10,855 bases of DNA from NCBI GenBank assembly GCA_030592655.1, contig JAUVIQ010000095.1:1-10855 (forward strand), read 5' to 3'. The DNA comes from Planctomycetales bacterium (GTDB lineage Bacteria > Planctomycetota > Phycisphaerae > SM23-33). The stretch's first letter is position 1. Every line of letters starts with the position of its first letter. Below are positions 1 to 6,362 of the stretch, piece after piece. The position numbers and the translations under genes are program-made. The notes beneath the pieces are model-generated. The model did not search any database and was not told where the DNA came from. It saw only the letters and a list, made by a program, of their open reading frames with translations.

Positions 1-602
1 AATAGCATCGTTGCCGGTTCCGGTACGCCTCCAACGGCATCGATGAACCTGCCGCTCCGTGGCCCGGCGACTTCCCGGACGACCTTCACGTAATGAACGT
101 CATCCACCAACCCGCCGAAGTCGAACTCCAGGTCGTCAAAACAGCCCAGCGCTACTCCGGCGCCGATTTCGCCGATCTGGATGTAATGCGCTTCCACGTC
201 ATCGGGACTAGCCCAGACCGATGAGAGGCCGTTTGGGCTGGGACCGCCGTAGGTAACGATCAGAAGATCGTCGCCGGTAACGTCTTTGAGCGCAGCGTCG
301 AAGTGAACGGTGAAGGACGCATCGCCGAAAGACCTCCAGCCGGCGACTGAATCCTGATCAACGCCCACGTCCCAACCGTAACCGTTCCCGTTCTGGTCGC
401 CATCCGGCGCGCCGGTCAGCCACCGGGTTGTAGATGCCGTCATCAGCTCCGGCGGCGACACGTAGAGGCCGAAGTTCTGGACGTTCCCTGTCCAGGCGGT
501 AACATCGTCCACCCAATAGTGTCCGTCTTCCCATGCCCCATTGGCCGAACCGACCAACCCGACAACCAATAATGCTGCAATTGCAATCTTTCTGTGTTTC
601 AT
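1..602 (-). CDS. PEP-CTERM sorting-domain protein, C-terminus cut by window edge
   Basis: Open frame from the ATG at 602 to the window edge, about 200 residues. The N-terminus (MKHRKIAIAALLVVGLVGSANG) is a typical Sec signal peptide: basic start, hydrophobic core, and probable cleavage after Ala-Asn-Gly-Ala. The last visible residues read GVPEPATML, the start of a PEP-CTERM sorting signal; the following membrane helix and Arg cluster would lie outside the window. In the known system such proteins are exported and then processed by an exosortase, often alongside exopolysaccharide production. The mature part is rich in Gly, Asp, Trp and Tyr, with a DGDQNGNGYGWDVG stretch, and I recognise no catalytic domain in it. 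An AGGA (610-613) lies 7 nt before the ATG and supports this start. Function beyond surface or exported protein is unknown. Confidence 0.9.
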   Translation of the reverse strand, partial: MKHRKIAIAALLVVGLVGSANGAWEDGHYWVDDVTAWTGNVQNFGLYVSPPELMTASTTRWLTGAPDGDQNGNGYGWDVGVDQDSVAGWRSFGDASFTVHFDAALKDVTGDDLLIVTYGGPSPNGLSSVWASPDDVEAHYIQIGEIGAGVALGCFDDLEFDFGGLVDDVHYVKVVREVAGPRSGRFIDAVGGVPEPATML

Positions 603-756
603 GACTTTTTCCTTTTCTTTCGAAACAAATATCAAAACAGTTATTGGGTGGGTTGGCCTTCGGGCTTACCTGCCTTGTCTTCATGCACACCTCAAAAAAA
701 TCTCTTTCACATTTACGTTCACCTCCCTTTTCTCGTTTTGTTCCTGAGCATCATGC
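603..756 (-). other. Leader region upstream of the PEP-CTERM gene
   Basis: This gap of about 150 bases separates the hemP terminator from the PEP-CTERM start. On the minus strand it holds a strong Shine-Dalgarno-like AGGGAGGTGA (719-728), followed 9 nt later by ATG at 710-712 that is immediately stopped by TGA (707-709). Further down is a small imperfect hairpin (651-670, GGTaaGCC-CGAA-GGCcaACC). I see no convincing sigma70-type promoter and recognise no riboswitch family. The region may be the untranslated leader of the PEP-CTERM mRNA. Confidence 0.35.
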
Positions 757-801
757 AAAAAGGGAGCGAATGGACGCGAAAAAGCGTTCCACACGCTCCC
801 T
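757..801 (-). terminator. Intrinsic terminator downstream of hemP
   Basis: Read on the minus strand, AGGGAGCG pairs with CGCTCCCT, with an inner near-complementary stem (GGAACGC against GCGTCC) around a short T-rich loop. The hairpin is followed directly by TTTTT. It begins 48 bases after the hemP stop codon, as expected for a rho-independent terminator of that gene. It also separates hemP from the PEP-CTERM gene. Confidence 0.8.
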
Positions 802-848
802 TGCTGGCTTATTTGCTGGCTGGGTTGCGAGCTGAGCTTGGTTATGTA

Positions 849-1067
849 CTACTTTGTCAAAATCAACTTATCGTTCCGCGTAATCCTCAAGCGGTACAAT
901 TCCTGACCGTGGCGTATTGTTATCTCCGGACCGTGAGCGAAAAGGTTCTGCGAATCAATAACCGGCGACGCCTCGTCGGGCTTTGCGAAGCGGCTGGCCG
1001 AAGGGCTCCCCATTTCGCAAAACCGCTGTGAACTACACGCATCATTTTCCGGAACGACCTTATCCAC
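849..1067 (-). CDS. hemP: Hemin uptake protein HemP
   Basis: 72 residues. The C-terminal half, residues 38-72, matches the HemP family pattern: a DSxxLF segment, then ITIRHGQELYRLRITRND and the invariant-looking ending KLILTK. HemP proteins are small, often iron- or Fur-regulated, and genetically associated with haem uptake; their exact biochemical role is poorly defined. The first 37 residues are low in conservation and look disordered. The start is GTG at 1065-1067, preceded by a weak GGGA; an in-frame TGA lies upstream, so no longer ATG start is possible. The gene has its own promoter (1098-1141), which closely resembles that of the feo regulator, and a terminator at 757-801, so it is probably a monocistronic iron-responsive unit. 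No TonB receptor or haem ABC transporter is visible nearby. Confidence 0.88.
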   Translation of the reverse strand: MDKVVPENDACSSQRFCEMGSPSASRFAKPDEASPVIDSQNLFAHGPEITIRHGQELYRLRITRNDKLILTK

Positions 1068-1097
1068 AATAATCCCAATGGAAAAACCACAACAAAA

Positions 1098-1141
1098 GTT
1101 TCATCTATCTAACATTGTATATAAATAAAAACTTTCGTCAA
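1098..1141 (-). promoter_or_regulatory. hemP promoter with candidate metal-regulator operator
   Basis: On the minus strand, TTGACG (1136-1141) and TACAAT (1114-1119) are separated by 16 bp, a good sigma70-type promoter. Overlapping the probable start site is the imperfect palindrome GTTAG-N6-GAAAC (1098-1113). The whole stretch aligns with the promoter of the DtxR-FeoA gene at 4859-4903, including the flanking CAAAAGTTT and CGTCAAG on the plus strand. Shared control by the same regulator is inferred. It is not a recognisable classical Fur box. Confidence 0.65.
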
Positions 1142-1206
1142 GCAAAAAATGGGTTTTTTTTGACAGGGATTTCGTGAGCAATTCTAACTTGTTGTATATC
1201 AGGGTG

Positions 1207-1362
1207 TTACGATACGTCTGTTTTGTTTGAATTGCAGGAATTTTTCATCGGGCATTGGCCGCAGTGGCCCTTCGACTTGCCTGTAAGGCTTCGGTAGAGC
1301 GACCAGGCGGCAACGGCAACGGCTACGAAAACAACAATGCCCACTATCACGTATTCCCACAT
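1207..1362 (-). CDS. FeoB-associated Cys-rich membrane protein
   Basis: A 51-residue ORF. It starts MWEYVIVGIVVFVAVAVAAW, giving one transmembrane helix at about residues 4-22, then a basic linker and a cytoplasmic-type Cys cluster C34-x2-C37-x5-C43 (HCGQCPMKNSC). This architecture and position are those of the small FeoB-associated Cys-rich membrane proteins found beside feoB in many bacteria; they are thought to assist Fe(II) transport, possibly in a role like FeoC, but this is not proven. The gene lies 174 bases downstream of feoB on the same strand, with a large palindromic repeat between them. An AAGGG about 10 nt before the ATG is a plausible ribosome-binding site. The stop is TAA at 1207-1209. 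Confidence 0.85.
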   Translation of the reverse strand: MWEYVIVGIVVFVAVAVAAWSLYRSLTGKSKGHCGQCPMKNSCNSNKTDVS

Positions 1363-1402
1363 GCTCGGTTTCCCTTATACCACCGACAATTAATGCTTGG
1401 TA

Positions 1403-1504
1403 TGGTGGGCATCCTGCGAGCCGCGCCCGCCCGGAAGCGGCCCTTGAGACTTTCGCATTGGCCCGTCCGCTTCCTTGCGATCGCGGCTCGCAGGATGCCC
1501 ACCA
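1403..1504. repeat. Large palindromic repeat, copy 1 (feoB / small-gene gap)
   Basis: Perfect 23-bp inverted arms at 1403-1425 and 1482-1504 (core GGGCATCCTGCGAGCCGCG), with an additional inner pair GGAAGCGG (1433-1440) and CCGCTTCC (1467-1474). The right arm (1467-1495) matches the right arm of the element at 3748-3828 at about 23 of 29 positions, so these belong to one family. No T-run follows on the minus strand, so it is unlikely to be a terminator. In the feo transcript it would form a stable hairpin between feoB and the Cys-rich gene and could limit or stabilise expression. Confidence 0.85.
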
Positions 1505-1536
1505 ATACCCGGCGCGTTAATTAATTGGCGGCGGTG

Positions 1537-3723
1537 TTAGACCAATCTCGATCCGATCTGATAGACGATCGTCGTCAGCACCCACGCAAGTACAGTCAGA
1601 TATCCTACCTGGAGCATCGCCCAGCGCCACCCGGCTTCGCGGACGGTAACAGCGACGGTTACCATGCACGGCATGCTTATCAGGCTGAACAGCATGATGC
1701 AGAATCCTATCAGCGGCGTGTACTTCGCGGCGAGTTTCTCGCGCAGCGGCTCGGATTCCTCGTCGGCTTCCTCGCCGACTGAATAAATAACGCCCATTTG
1801 TCCGACGAAGACCTCCTTGGCGGCAAACGCTCCAATCGTGGCTGTGGAAATTTTCCAGTCGAATCCGCAGGGTCTGAACACCGGCGCGATGGTCTTTCCG
1901 ACCCGCCCGATGGCGGAGTGTTCGAGTTTTGCCTCGTGTTCAGCGTTATCAATTTCTTCGAGGCGGTCGGCGATTTGCTCTTTGTCGGCATGGGCGTCGG
2001 CCTGCACGATTGCACGCTGCTGCTCGAAGACGGCATGTTTTTCATCGCCCAGTTTCGGCCAATACGCCAGCGCCCAGAGAACCACGACGATAGCGAGAAT
2101 AATCGTGCCGGCCTTTTTTATGTAAAGCCAGGTCCGCTCCCACATATGTATCGTCAGTCCCTTCAGTGTCGGCATGCGGTAGGGGGGAAGTTCCATAACG
2201 AACGGCGTAGCCTCGCCTTTGAGAAGAGTTCCCCGGAAAATTTTTGCACAGATTATCGCCAAGGCGATTCCTATCATGTAGATAAGAAACAGCCATAGCG
2301 CATGGTTGGTTACATTATATATGCCTAATACTTTGAAGACCCGTTCAGGGAAGAACGCGCCGAGGATAAGCACATAAATCGGCAGCCTTGCCCCGCAGCT
2401 CATCAATGGCAGCACCAGGATGGTGGTGATGCGGTCCCGACGGGTCTCCAGCGTCCGGGTAGCCATTATCCCGGGCACAGTACATCCGAAGCCTATCAGC
2501 ATCGGGATAAAACTCTTTCCGTGCAGACCTATCTTGTGCATCAGGCGGTCGATGACGAAGGCTGCGCGGGCCATGTAGCCTGAATCCTCAAGGAACGCAA
2601 TCGCCAGGAACAGCAGCATAATTAACGGTGTGAAAACCAGCACCGCCCCGACGCCTTCGATAATTCCATCGACCAGCAGGCTCCGAAGGACGCTGTCTGC
2701 GCCCGATTCGCCCCACAGTCCCCCGACGGCCCCGGCAAGGTCGCCCTTCCACCCGTCAAAGGCATCGACCACCGGATTGCCAACAGAAAAGGTCAGCTGG
2801 AAAACCAGAAACATCAGCAGCGCGAAAATCGGCAGGCCCAGGTAGCGGTTGGTCATTACCGCGTCGATTCTGTCGGAGCGTTCGTGGCGGACCTCGACGG
2901 ACTGTGTAACGGCTTCGGTGCAAGCGCCGGAGATGAACCCGTATCGCCGATCAGCCAGAATAATCTCGGCAGCGTCACCGCAGATGCTCTCAATGTGATG
3001 CCGGATTCGCTCTGCTTCGAGCGTTAATTCTTCTATATGTTCCGGACACGCCTGTCCGAGGCGTTTAATCGTTTCGGCGTCGTTTTCCAGTAGTTTTATG
3101 GCGAACCAGCGCGACCGCTGCCTGATGCCGCATTTTTCCTCGAGTAGATTCGCCAACTGCTGAAGGTGCGGCTCTATTTCGTGACCGTAGTTGGGATACC
3201 GTTGCCTGGATGTGGCTTGCGGGTCTTGACTAACGGCCATAGCCGCATCGAGCAGTTCGGCGATCCCCTTGCCCTTGTGTCCTATCGTCTGAACAATGGG
3301 CACGCCGAGAAGCTCGGAGAGTTTTTTTTCGTCTATGTTGTATCCGCGGTTTTTGGCAACGTCCGACATGTTGAACGCCAACAGAAGCGGAACGCCCAGT
3401 TCCATCAACTGCGTCGCCAGGTACAGGTTGCGTTCAAGGTTGGACGAATCCACGATGTCGATAACGACGTCGGGTTGTTCGTCCAGGAGGAAATTGCGAC
3501 TAACGACCTCTTCGATACTGTAGGCCGTCAGGCTGTAGGTTCCGGGCAGATCGACTACATCCAGGCGGACGTCGCCGTGGGTGGTTGATCCTGTCTTCTT
3601 CTCGACCGTTACGCCGGGGTAGTTACCCACGTGCTGGCGCGCGCCGGTAATGGCGTTGAAGACCGTCGTCTTACCGGAATTGGGATTACCCGCAAGAGCG
3701 ATTGTAAGATGTTTGTCTTTCAT
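1537..3723 (-). CDS. feoB: Ferrous iron transporter FeoB
   Basis: 728 residues, a normal length for FeoB, the inner-membrane Fe(II) permease with a cytoplasmic GTPase-like domain. The G domain shows G1 GNPNSGKT (12-19), G2 in the GVTVEKK segment, G3 DLPG (58-61), G4 NMSD (118-121) and a G5-like GHKGKG (148-153). A helical spacer domain follows, then membrane helices from about residue 296. The two Gate motifs are present with their cysteines: GCTVPGIMATRTLE (C414) and PLMSCGARLPIY (C443). The C-terminal part carries FAAKEVFVGQMGVIY and further helices. The first Gate is slightly unusual, with Thr-Val-Pro-Gly where Asn-Val-Pro-Ala is common. An AGGA lies 8 bases before the ATG. The gene follows feoA in the same direction, with a palindromic repeat in the 143-bp gap, and is presumably transcribed from the regulator's promoter. 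Confidence 0.97.
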   Translation of the reverse strand: MKDKHLTIALAGNPNSGKTTVFNAITGARQHVGNYPGVTVEKKTGSTTHGDVRLDVVDLPGTYSLTAYSIEEVVSRNFLLDEQPDVVIDIVDSSNLERNLYLATQLMELGVPLLLAFNMSDVAKNRGYNIDEKKLSELLGVPIVQTIGHKGKGIAELLDAAMAVSQDPQATSRQRYPNYGHEIEPHLQQLANLLEEKCGIRQRSRWFAIKLLENDAETIKRLGQACPEHIEELTLEAERIRHHIESICGDAAEIILADRRYGFISGACTEAVTQSVEVRHERSDRIDAVMTNRYLGLPIFALLMFLVFQLTFSVGNPVVDAFDGWKGDLAGAVGGLWGESGADSVLRSLLVDGIIEGVGAVLVFTPLIMLLFLAIAFLEDSGYMARAAFVIDRLMHKIGLHGKSFIPMLIGFGCTVPGIMATRTLETRRDRITTILVLPLMSCGARLPIYVLILGAFFPERVFKVLGIYNVTNHALWLFLIYMIGIALAIICAKIFRGTLLKGEATPFVMELPPYRMPTLKGLTIHMWERTWLYIKKAGTIILAIVVVLWALAYWPKLGDEKHAVFEQQRAIVQADAHADKEQIADRLEEIDNAEHEAKLEHSAIGRVGKTIAPVFRPCGFDWKISTATIGAFAAKEVFVGQMGVIYSVGEEADEESEPLREKLAAKYTPLIGFCIMLFSLISMPCMVTVAVTVREAGWRWAMLQVGYLTVLAWVLTTIVYQIGSRLV

Positions 3724-3747
3724 GGTTTATCCTGCAACAGTAGTCCT

Positions 3748-3828
3748 TTGCTAGCCGCGACCGGAAGGGAGCGGGATTGGCCAATTATATTAGCATATAA
3801 CCCGCTCCCTTCCGGTCGCGGCTAGCAA
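3748..3828. repeat. Large palindromic repeat, copy 2 (feoA / feoB gap)
   Basis: Perfect 28-bp inverted arms at 3748-3775 and 3801-3828 (beginning TTGCTAGCCGCGACCGGAAG) enclose a 25-base AT-rich loop that contains the small palindrome ATTGGCCAAT. Similar arms occur at 4935-5012 and, more diverged, at 1403-1504. It sits inside the feo operon with no T-run after it on the minus strand. A very stable mRNA hairpin just before feoB is expected. Whether it is a passive insertion or tunes feoB expression cannot be told from sequence. Confidence 0.92.
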
Positions 3829-3866
3829 GGGGCACATATAAAGCCAATTTGTCCCTGCCCGTCCTA

Positions 3867-4121
3867 CTATTCCGGCCTGACGAGTATTCGATTTACCATA
3901 CCTCTTCCCAGGACGAATCTGCTTCCTTTTACTGCGACGATGAAAGGTCCTGGCCCGCGATTGATAATTTCCAGGCTCTCGCCCGGCATCAGACCCATCT
4001 CTGCCAGGCGGTGTGTCAGGCCTCTCCCGGCGTTGCGCACTCCGGCGAATGTAACGGTCTGTCCCACCAGCGTCATCGCCAGCGGTATGGACGGAAGCGA
4101 ATTATTGTTCCGGTCGTTCAT
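3867..4121 (-). CDS. feoA: Ferrous iron transport protein FeoA
   Basis: 84 residues forming one SH3-like FeoA domain. Typical family features are GVRNAGRGLTHRLAEMGLMPG (residues 27-47), then LEIINRGP, the GPFIVAVKGSRFVLGRGMV segment and the ending NRILVRPE. FeoA is a small cytoplasmic protein that acts with FeoB, probably by contacting its cytoplasmic domain. Its ATG overlaps the stop codon of the upstream regulator as ATGA (4118-4121), so the two are probably translationally coupled. The first ~14 residues precede the conserved domain; a second Met at residue 16 is a possible alternative start, but the coupling favours the annotated one. Confidence 0.95.
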   Translation of the reverse strand: MNDRNNNSLPSIPLAMTLVGQTVTFAGVRNAGRGLTHRLAEMGLMPGESLEIINRGPGPFIVAVKGSRFVLGRGMVNRILVRPE

Positions 4122-4828
4122 TCTTCGTCGGGTTCTACGGTAATGTTCGCGGCTTCGGCTTTCCTGAGCGTCAGGTGATATTTGCGGATGCGGATTTCGA
4201 TCGGGTCGCCCAGCGGCGCGACTCGCTCGACCTTGAACGGCGTACCGGGAGTAACGCCCATATCCATAAGCCGGCGACGCGCCGGGCCGGACTGTCCGCC
4301 GATTTTCACGATTTTACCACCTCGCCCCGGTTTCATTTGATCCATTGTCGTCGTCAAGGTTGATTGCTCCGATGCTCCCGGCCTATTCTGCCGGCAATAG
4401 TTTGAAAATTTCTTTATCCATTCCGGCCCGCCCTGCGGGCAGTCCTGAATGAACTCGGCCAGTGCGCTCATTTGCTCCAGAACGATGTCATCGACGACGT
4501 GTTCCATCCGGCAGGCGTTTTCCTCGGCGGCTACGGGGTCGATGTTCAACACGTCGATCAGAAAGGACATAAGCAAATCGTGCTTGTCGAGGACTTCCTG
4601 GGCAAGTTCCGTCCCGCGCGGCGTGAGAGTTACAAACTGGTACGGATCGTGATTGACCAACCCGTCGTCAGACAGATGTTTCAAGGCCGCTGTTACCGAC
4701 GATTTGCTCACATTGGTCGCGGCGGCAATGTCGCGCACACGAGCCACACCGTCCTGGCGGACAAGAACAAGCACGGCTTCGAGGTAATCCTCAAGACGAC
4801 GGGTAAGTTTTGTACTCCGCTTTGCCAT
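4118..4828 (-). CDS. DtxR/MntR-family metal-dependent regulator with C-terminal FeoA domain
   Basis: 236 residues from the ATG at 4826-4828. Residues 8-75 form the winged helix-turn-helix (VRDIAAATNVSKSSVTAALK recognition region). Residues 76-145 form the DtxR dimerisation/metal-binding domain, and residues 165-233 a FeoA/SH3-like domain (RRRLMDMGVTPG). Predicted metal ligands by family alignment are D14 and E17 (MntR D8 and E11), H83 (MntR H77), C106 (DtxR C102; MntR has Glu), E109 and H110. The site is therefore a mixture of MntR-like and DtxR/IdeR-like ligands, and iron or manganese are both possible co-repressors. A GTG 18 bases upstream could extend the protein by six residues but lacks a ribosome-binding site. 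The gene heads the feoA-feoB operon and probably represses its own promoter and that of hemP when metal is replete. Confidence 0.93.
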   Translation of the reverse strand: MAKRSTKLTRRLEDYLEAVLVLVRQDGVARVRDIAAATNVSKSSVTAALKHLSDDGLVNHDPYQFVTLTPRGTELAQEVLDKHDLLMSFLIDVLNIDPVAAEENACRMEHVVDDIVLEQMSALAEFIQDCPQGGPEWIKKFSNYCRQNRPGASEQSTLTTTMDQMKPGRGGKIVKIGGQSGPARRRLMDMGVTPGTPFKVERVAPLGDPIEIRIRKYHLTLRKAEAANITVEPDEE

Positions 4829-4858
4829 TGACCGTAATCTCAACACTAAAACACAAAA

Positions 4859-4903
4859 GTTTGCCTACTCAAACAGTGTACGCCACATATAACACAACGT
4901 CAA
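4859..4903 (-). promoter_or_regulatory. Promoter and candidate operator of the dtxR-feoA-feoB operon
   Basis: On the minus strand, TTGACG (4898-4903) and TACACT (4875-4880) are spaced by 17 bp. The inverted repeat GTTTG-N6-CAAAC (4859-4874) covers the predicted start site, a classic repressor position. The AGTTTGCC half resembles the TTTGCCT half-sites known for MntR boxes. The predicted start site lies about 40 bases before the ATG. The same arrangement recurs in front of hemP. Confidence 0.68.
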
Positions 4904-4934
4904 GAAAAATTTAAATTGGTGAAGGACGCTTCCA

Positions 4935-5012
4935 ACTAGCCGCAAGCGGGAGCGAGCGGGTATGCCGACAATAACCTTCACGCTGCCCCGCTCCCTGCCG
5001 GTCACGGCTAGT
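4935..5012. repeat. Palindromic repeat, copy 3 (regulator / cinA gap), overlapping the cinA stop
   Basis: Imperfect inverted arms of 26 bp at 4935-4960 and 4987-5012 match at 21 positions. The right arm (core GGTCACGGCTAG) is close to the right arm of copy 2 (GGTCGCGGCTAG), and CCCGCTCCCT is identical in both. The cinA TAG stop codon (5008-5010) falls inside the outer end of the right arm. It may act as a 3'-end hairpin for cinA, but there is no T-run. Confidence 0.82.
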
Positions 5013-6252
5013 ATTCCATCAATACCAGTCGCAGGTAATTTATTGCCGTCAGGGCGGCGCGTCGGCGGACGATGTCGCGAGCGCCGCTGAAGATGTGTCG
5101 ATGGACCTTTGTCGAGTCTGGACCGGCCAGGGCGATATAGACCAGCCCGACGGGTTTTTCGTCCGCCTGCCCCATTGGGGACCCACCGTCCGGTCCGGCG
5201 ATTCCGGTAACTGACAGGGCGAAATCGGCGCCTAATTTTTCCCGTGCGCCACGGGCCATTGCGTCGGCTACCTGTTCGCTGACGGCACCGTGGGTTTTAA
5301 TTATCTCAGCGGGGACGTTCAGCATCGCTGTCTTGGCGGAATTTGCGTAGGCGACGACACCGCCGAGGAAATATCCGCTGGAACCGGGCGTCTCGGTCAT
5401 CATCCGGCCTATCATTCCGCCGGTGCAGGATTCAGCCGTTGCCAGCGTCATCCCGCCGGACTTCAGGCCCTCGCCGACAACCGACTCCAGCGTCTGGTCG
5501 CCTTGTCCGAAGATAAGTTCCCCAAGCCGGTGGCGGATTTCATTGGCTGTCTTATCGGCGGCAGCATCGGCGTCGGCGGGCGTTTGGCTTGTGGCGACGA
5601 TTCGTATAGAGATGATCCCGCCCTTGGCGGTCGTGCCGACTTTGGGGTTGGCGTCGCGGGCCATCAGGTCGGCGATTCGTTCACCGATGTCCGATTCGCC
5701 GGAACCGAATGCGTGTAGAATCCTTCGTGCCAGAGCCCCAGCCGCTGGCAGGCGAGGCGCCACTTTCCGCTCAAACATTTCGGTCATTTCATTCGGCGGG
5801 CCGGGAAGGACGAAGACCTTAACCTGACCCAGGCTGGCGGCGATGCCCGGGGCTGTTCCGTAATCGTTATCGAGAGCTTCTGCCCCGGCGGGGATCATTG
5901 CCTGGCGAAGGTTCGATGGATTCATCGCTCGGTCGATCCGGTCGAAAAACGCGGCGATGCGCTTGGCTGAACGGGCATCTTCGATAAGTTCGACGCCCAT
6001 AGCCGATGCCAAGGCCTGTCGGGTCAGGTCGTCGAGTGTCGGGCCTAGTCCGCCGGTGATAATGACAAGTTCAGCCTCGGCGGCGGCGCGGGCGATAACT
6101 TCGGTAATCCGCCCGGCGTCGTCGCCGACGGTAACGTGACTGGCAGTAACGATTCCGCGTTCAGCCAGGCAACGCGAAAGGTACGCGCTGTTGGTATCGA
6201 CGCTCGCCCCGCCGATAAGTTCATCACCGATAGCGATTATGACTGCCTGCAT
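5008..6252 (-). CDS. cinA: CinA: NMN deamidase / competence-damage inducible protein A
   Basis: 414 residues, the usual length of two-domain CinA. Residues 1-170 form the MoaB-like N-terminal domain (COG1058), with AIGDELIGGASVDTNS near the start and the ITGGLGPTLDDLT motif at 65-77. Residues 255-414 form the CinA C-terminal (PncC) domain, with TAESCTGGMIG (S275 is the predicted catalytic Ser), GVVAYANSAK, SVTGIAGPDGG and KPVGLVYIAL. PncC converts nicotinamide mononucleotide to nicotinate mononucleotide in pyridine nucleotide salvage; the N-terminal domain has been linked to ADP-ribose pyrophosphatase activity. I chose the ATG at 6250-6252 because it begins the conserved MQAVIIAIGDELI and has an AAAGG upstream; a GTG 24 bases earlier is possible. 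The stop codon lies within a palindromic repeat. Confidence 0.96.
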   Translation of the reverse strand: MQAVIIAIGDELIGGASVDTNSAYLSRCLAERGIVTASHVTVGDDAGRITEVIARAAAEAELVIITGGLGPTLDDLTRQALASAMGVELIEDARSAKRIAAFFDRIDRAMNPSNLRQAMIPAGAEALDNDYGTAPGIAASLGQVKVFVLPGPPNEMTEMFERKVAPRLPAAGALARRILHAFGSGESDIGERIADLMARDANPKVGTTAKGGIISIRIVATSQTPADADAAADKTANEIRHRLGELIFGQGDQTLESVVGEGLKSGGMTLATAESCTGGMIGRMMTETPGSSGYFLGGVVAYANSAKTAMLNVPAEIIKTHGAVSEQVADAMARGAREKLGADFALSVTGIAGPDGGSPMGQADEKPVGLVYIALAGPDSTKVHRHIFSGARDIVRRRAALTAINYLRLVLMEY

Positions 6253-6305
6253 GGTTTGCCTTTGTTCCCTTACCACAGCAGATTACATTATTTCCGCATA
6301 AAGCA

Positions 6306-6335
6306 ACAGCCCACAGATTGCCGTCTGTGGGCTGT
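6306..6335. terminator. Perfect 12-bp hairpin between the zinc-ribbon gene and cinA
   Basis: ACAGCCCACAGA and TCTGTGGGCTGT form a perfect stem with a 6-base loop, 28 bases after the stop of the minus-strand zinc-ribbon gene. On that strand it is followed by TGCTTTA, a poor T-run, so termination efficiency is uncertain. The position suggests it separates that gene from cinA. Confidence 0.55.
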
Positions 6336-6362
6336 AAATGAACTTTCCACTGTGCGCGAAAG

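Noticed and set aside
651..670. Riboswitch or structured RNA in the PEP-CTERM leader
   Set aside because: Only a short imperfect hairpin is seen, and it matches no aptamer consensus that I know.
358..690. Minus-strand frame of 110 codons overlapping the PEP-CTERM gene
   Set aside because: It reads the signal-peptide region in another frame; the alternative frame has a signal peptide and ends in a PEP-CTERM motif.
594..1031. Plus-strand frame of 145 codons across the terminator and hemP
   Set aside because: It runs through an intrinsic terminator hairpin and antisense to HemP, whose conserved C-terminus decides the strand.
1098..1113. Classical Fur box in front of hemP
   Set aside because: The site does not resemble the GATAAT-repeat consensus, and the match to the dtxR-operon promoter points to the DtxR-type regulator instead.
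1403..1504. Terminator of feoB
   Set aside because: The stem is strong but no T-run follows on the minus strand, and related palindromes occur in other gaps, which fits a dispersed repeat better.
1798..2298. Plus-strand frame of 166 codons within feoB
   Set aside because: Antisense shadow of the conserved FeoB membrane domain, with no ribosome-binding site or motif.
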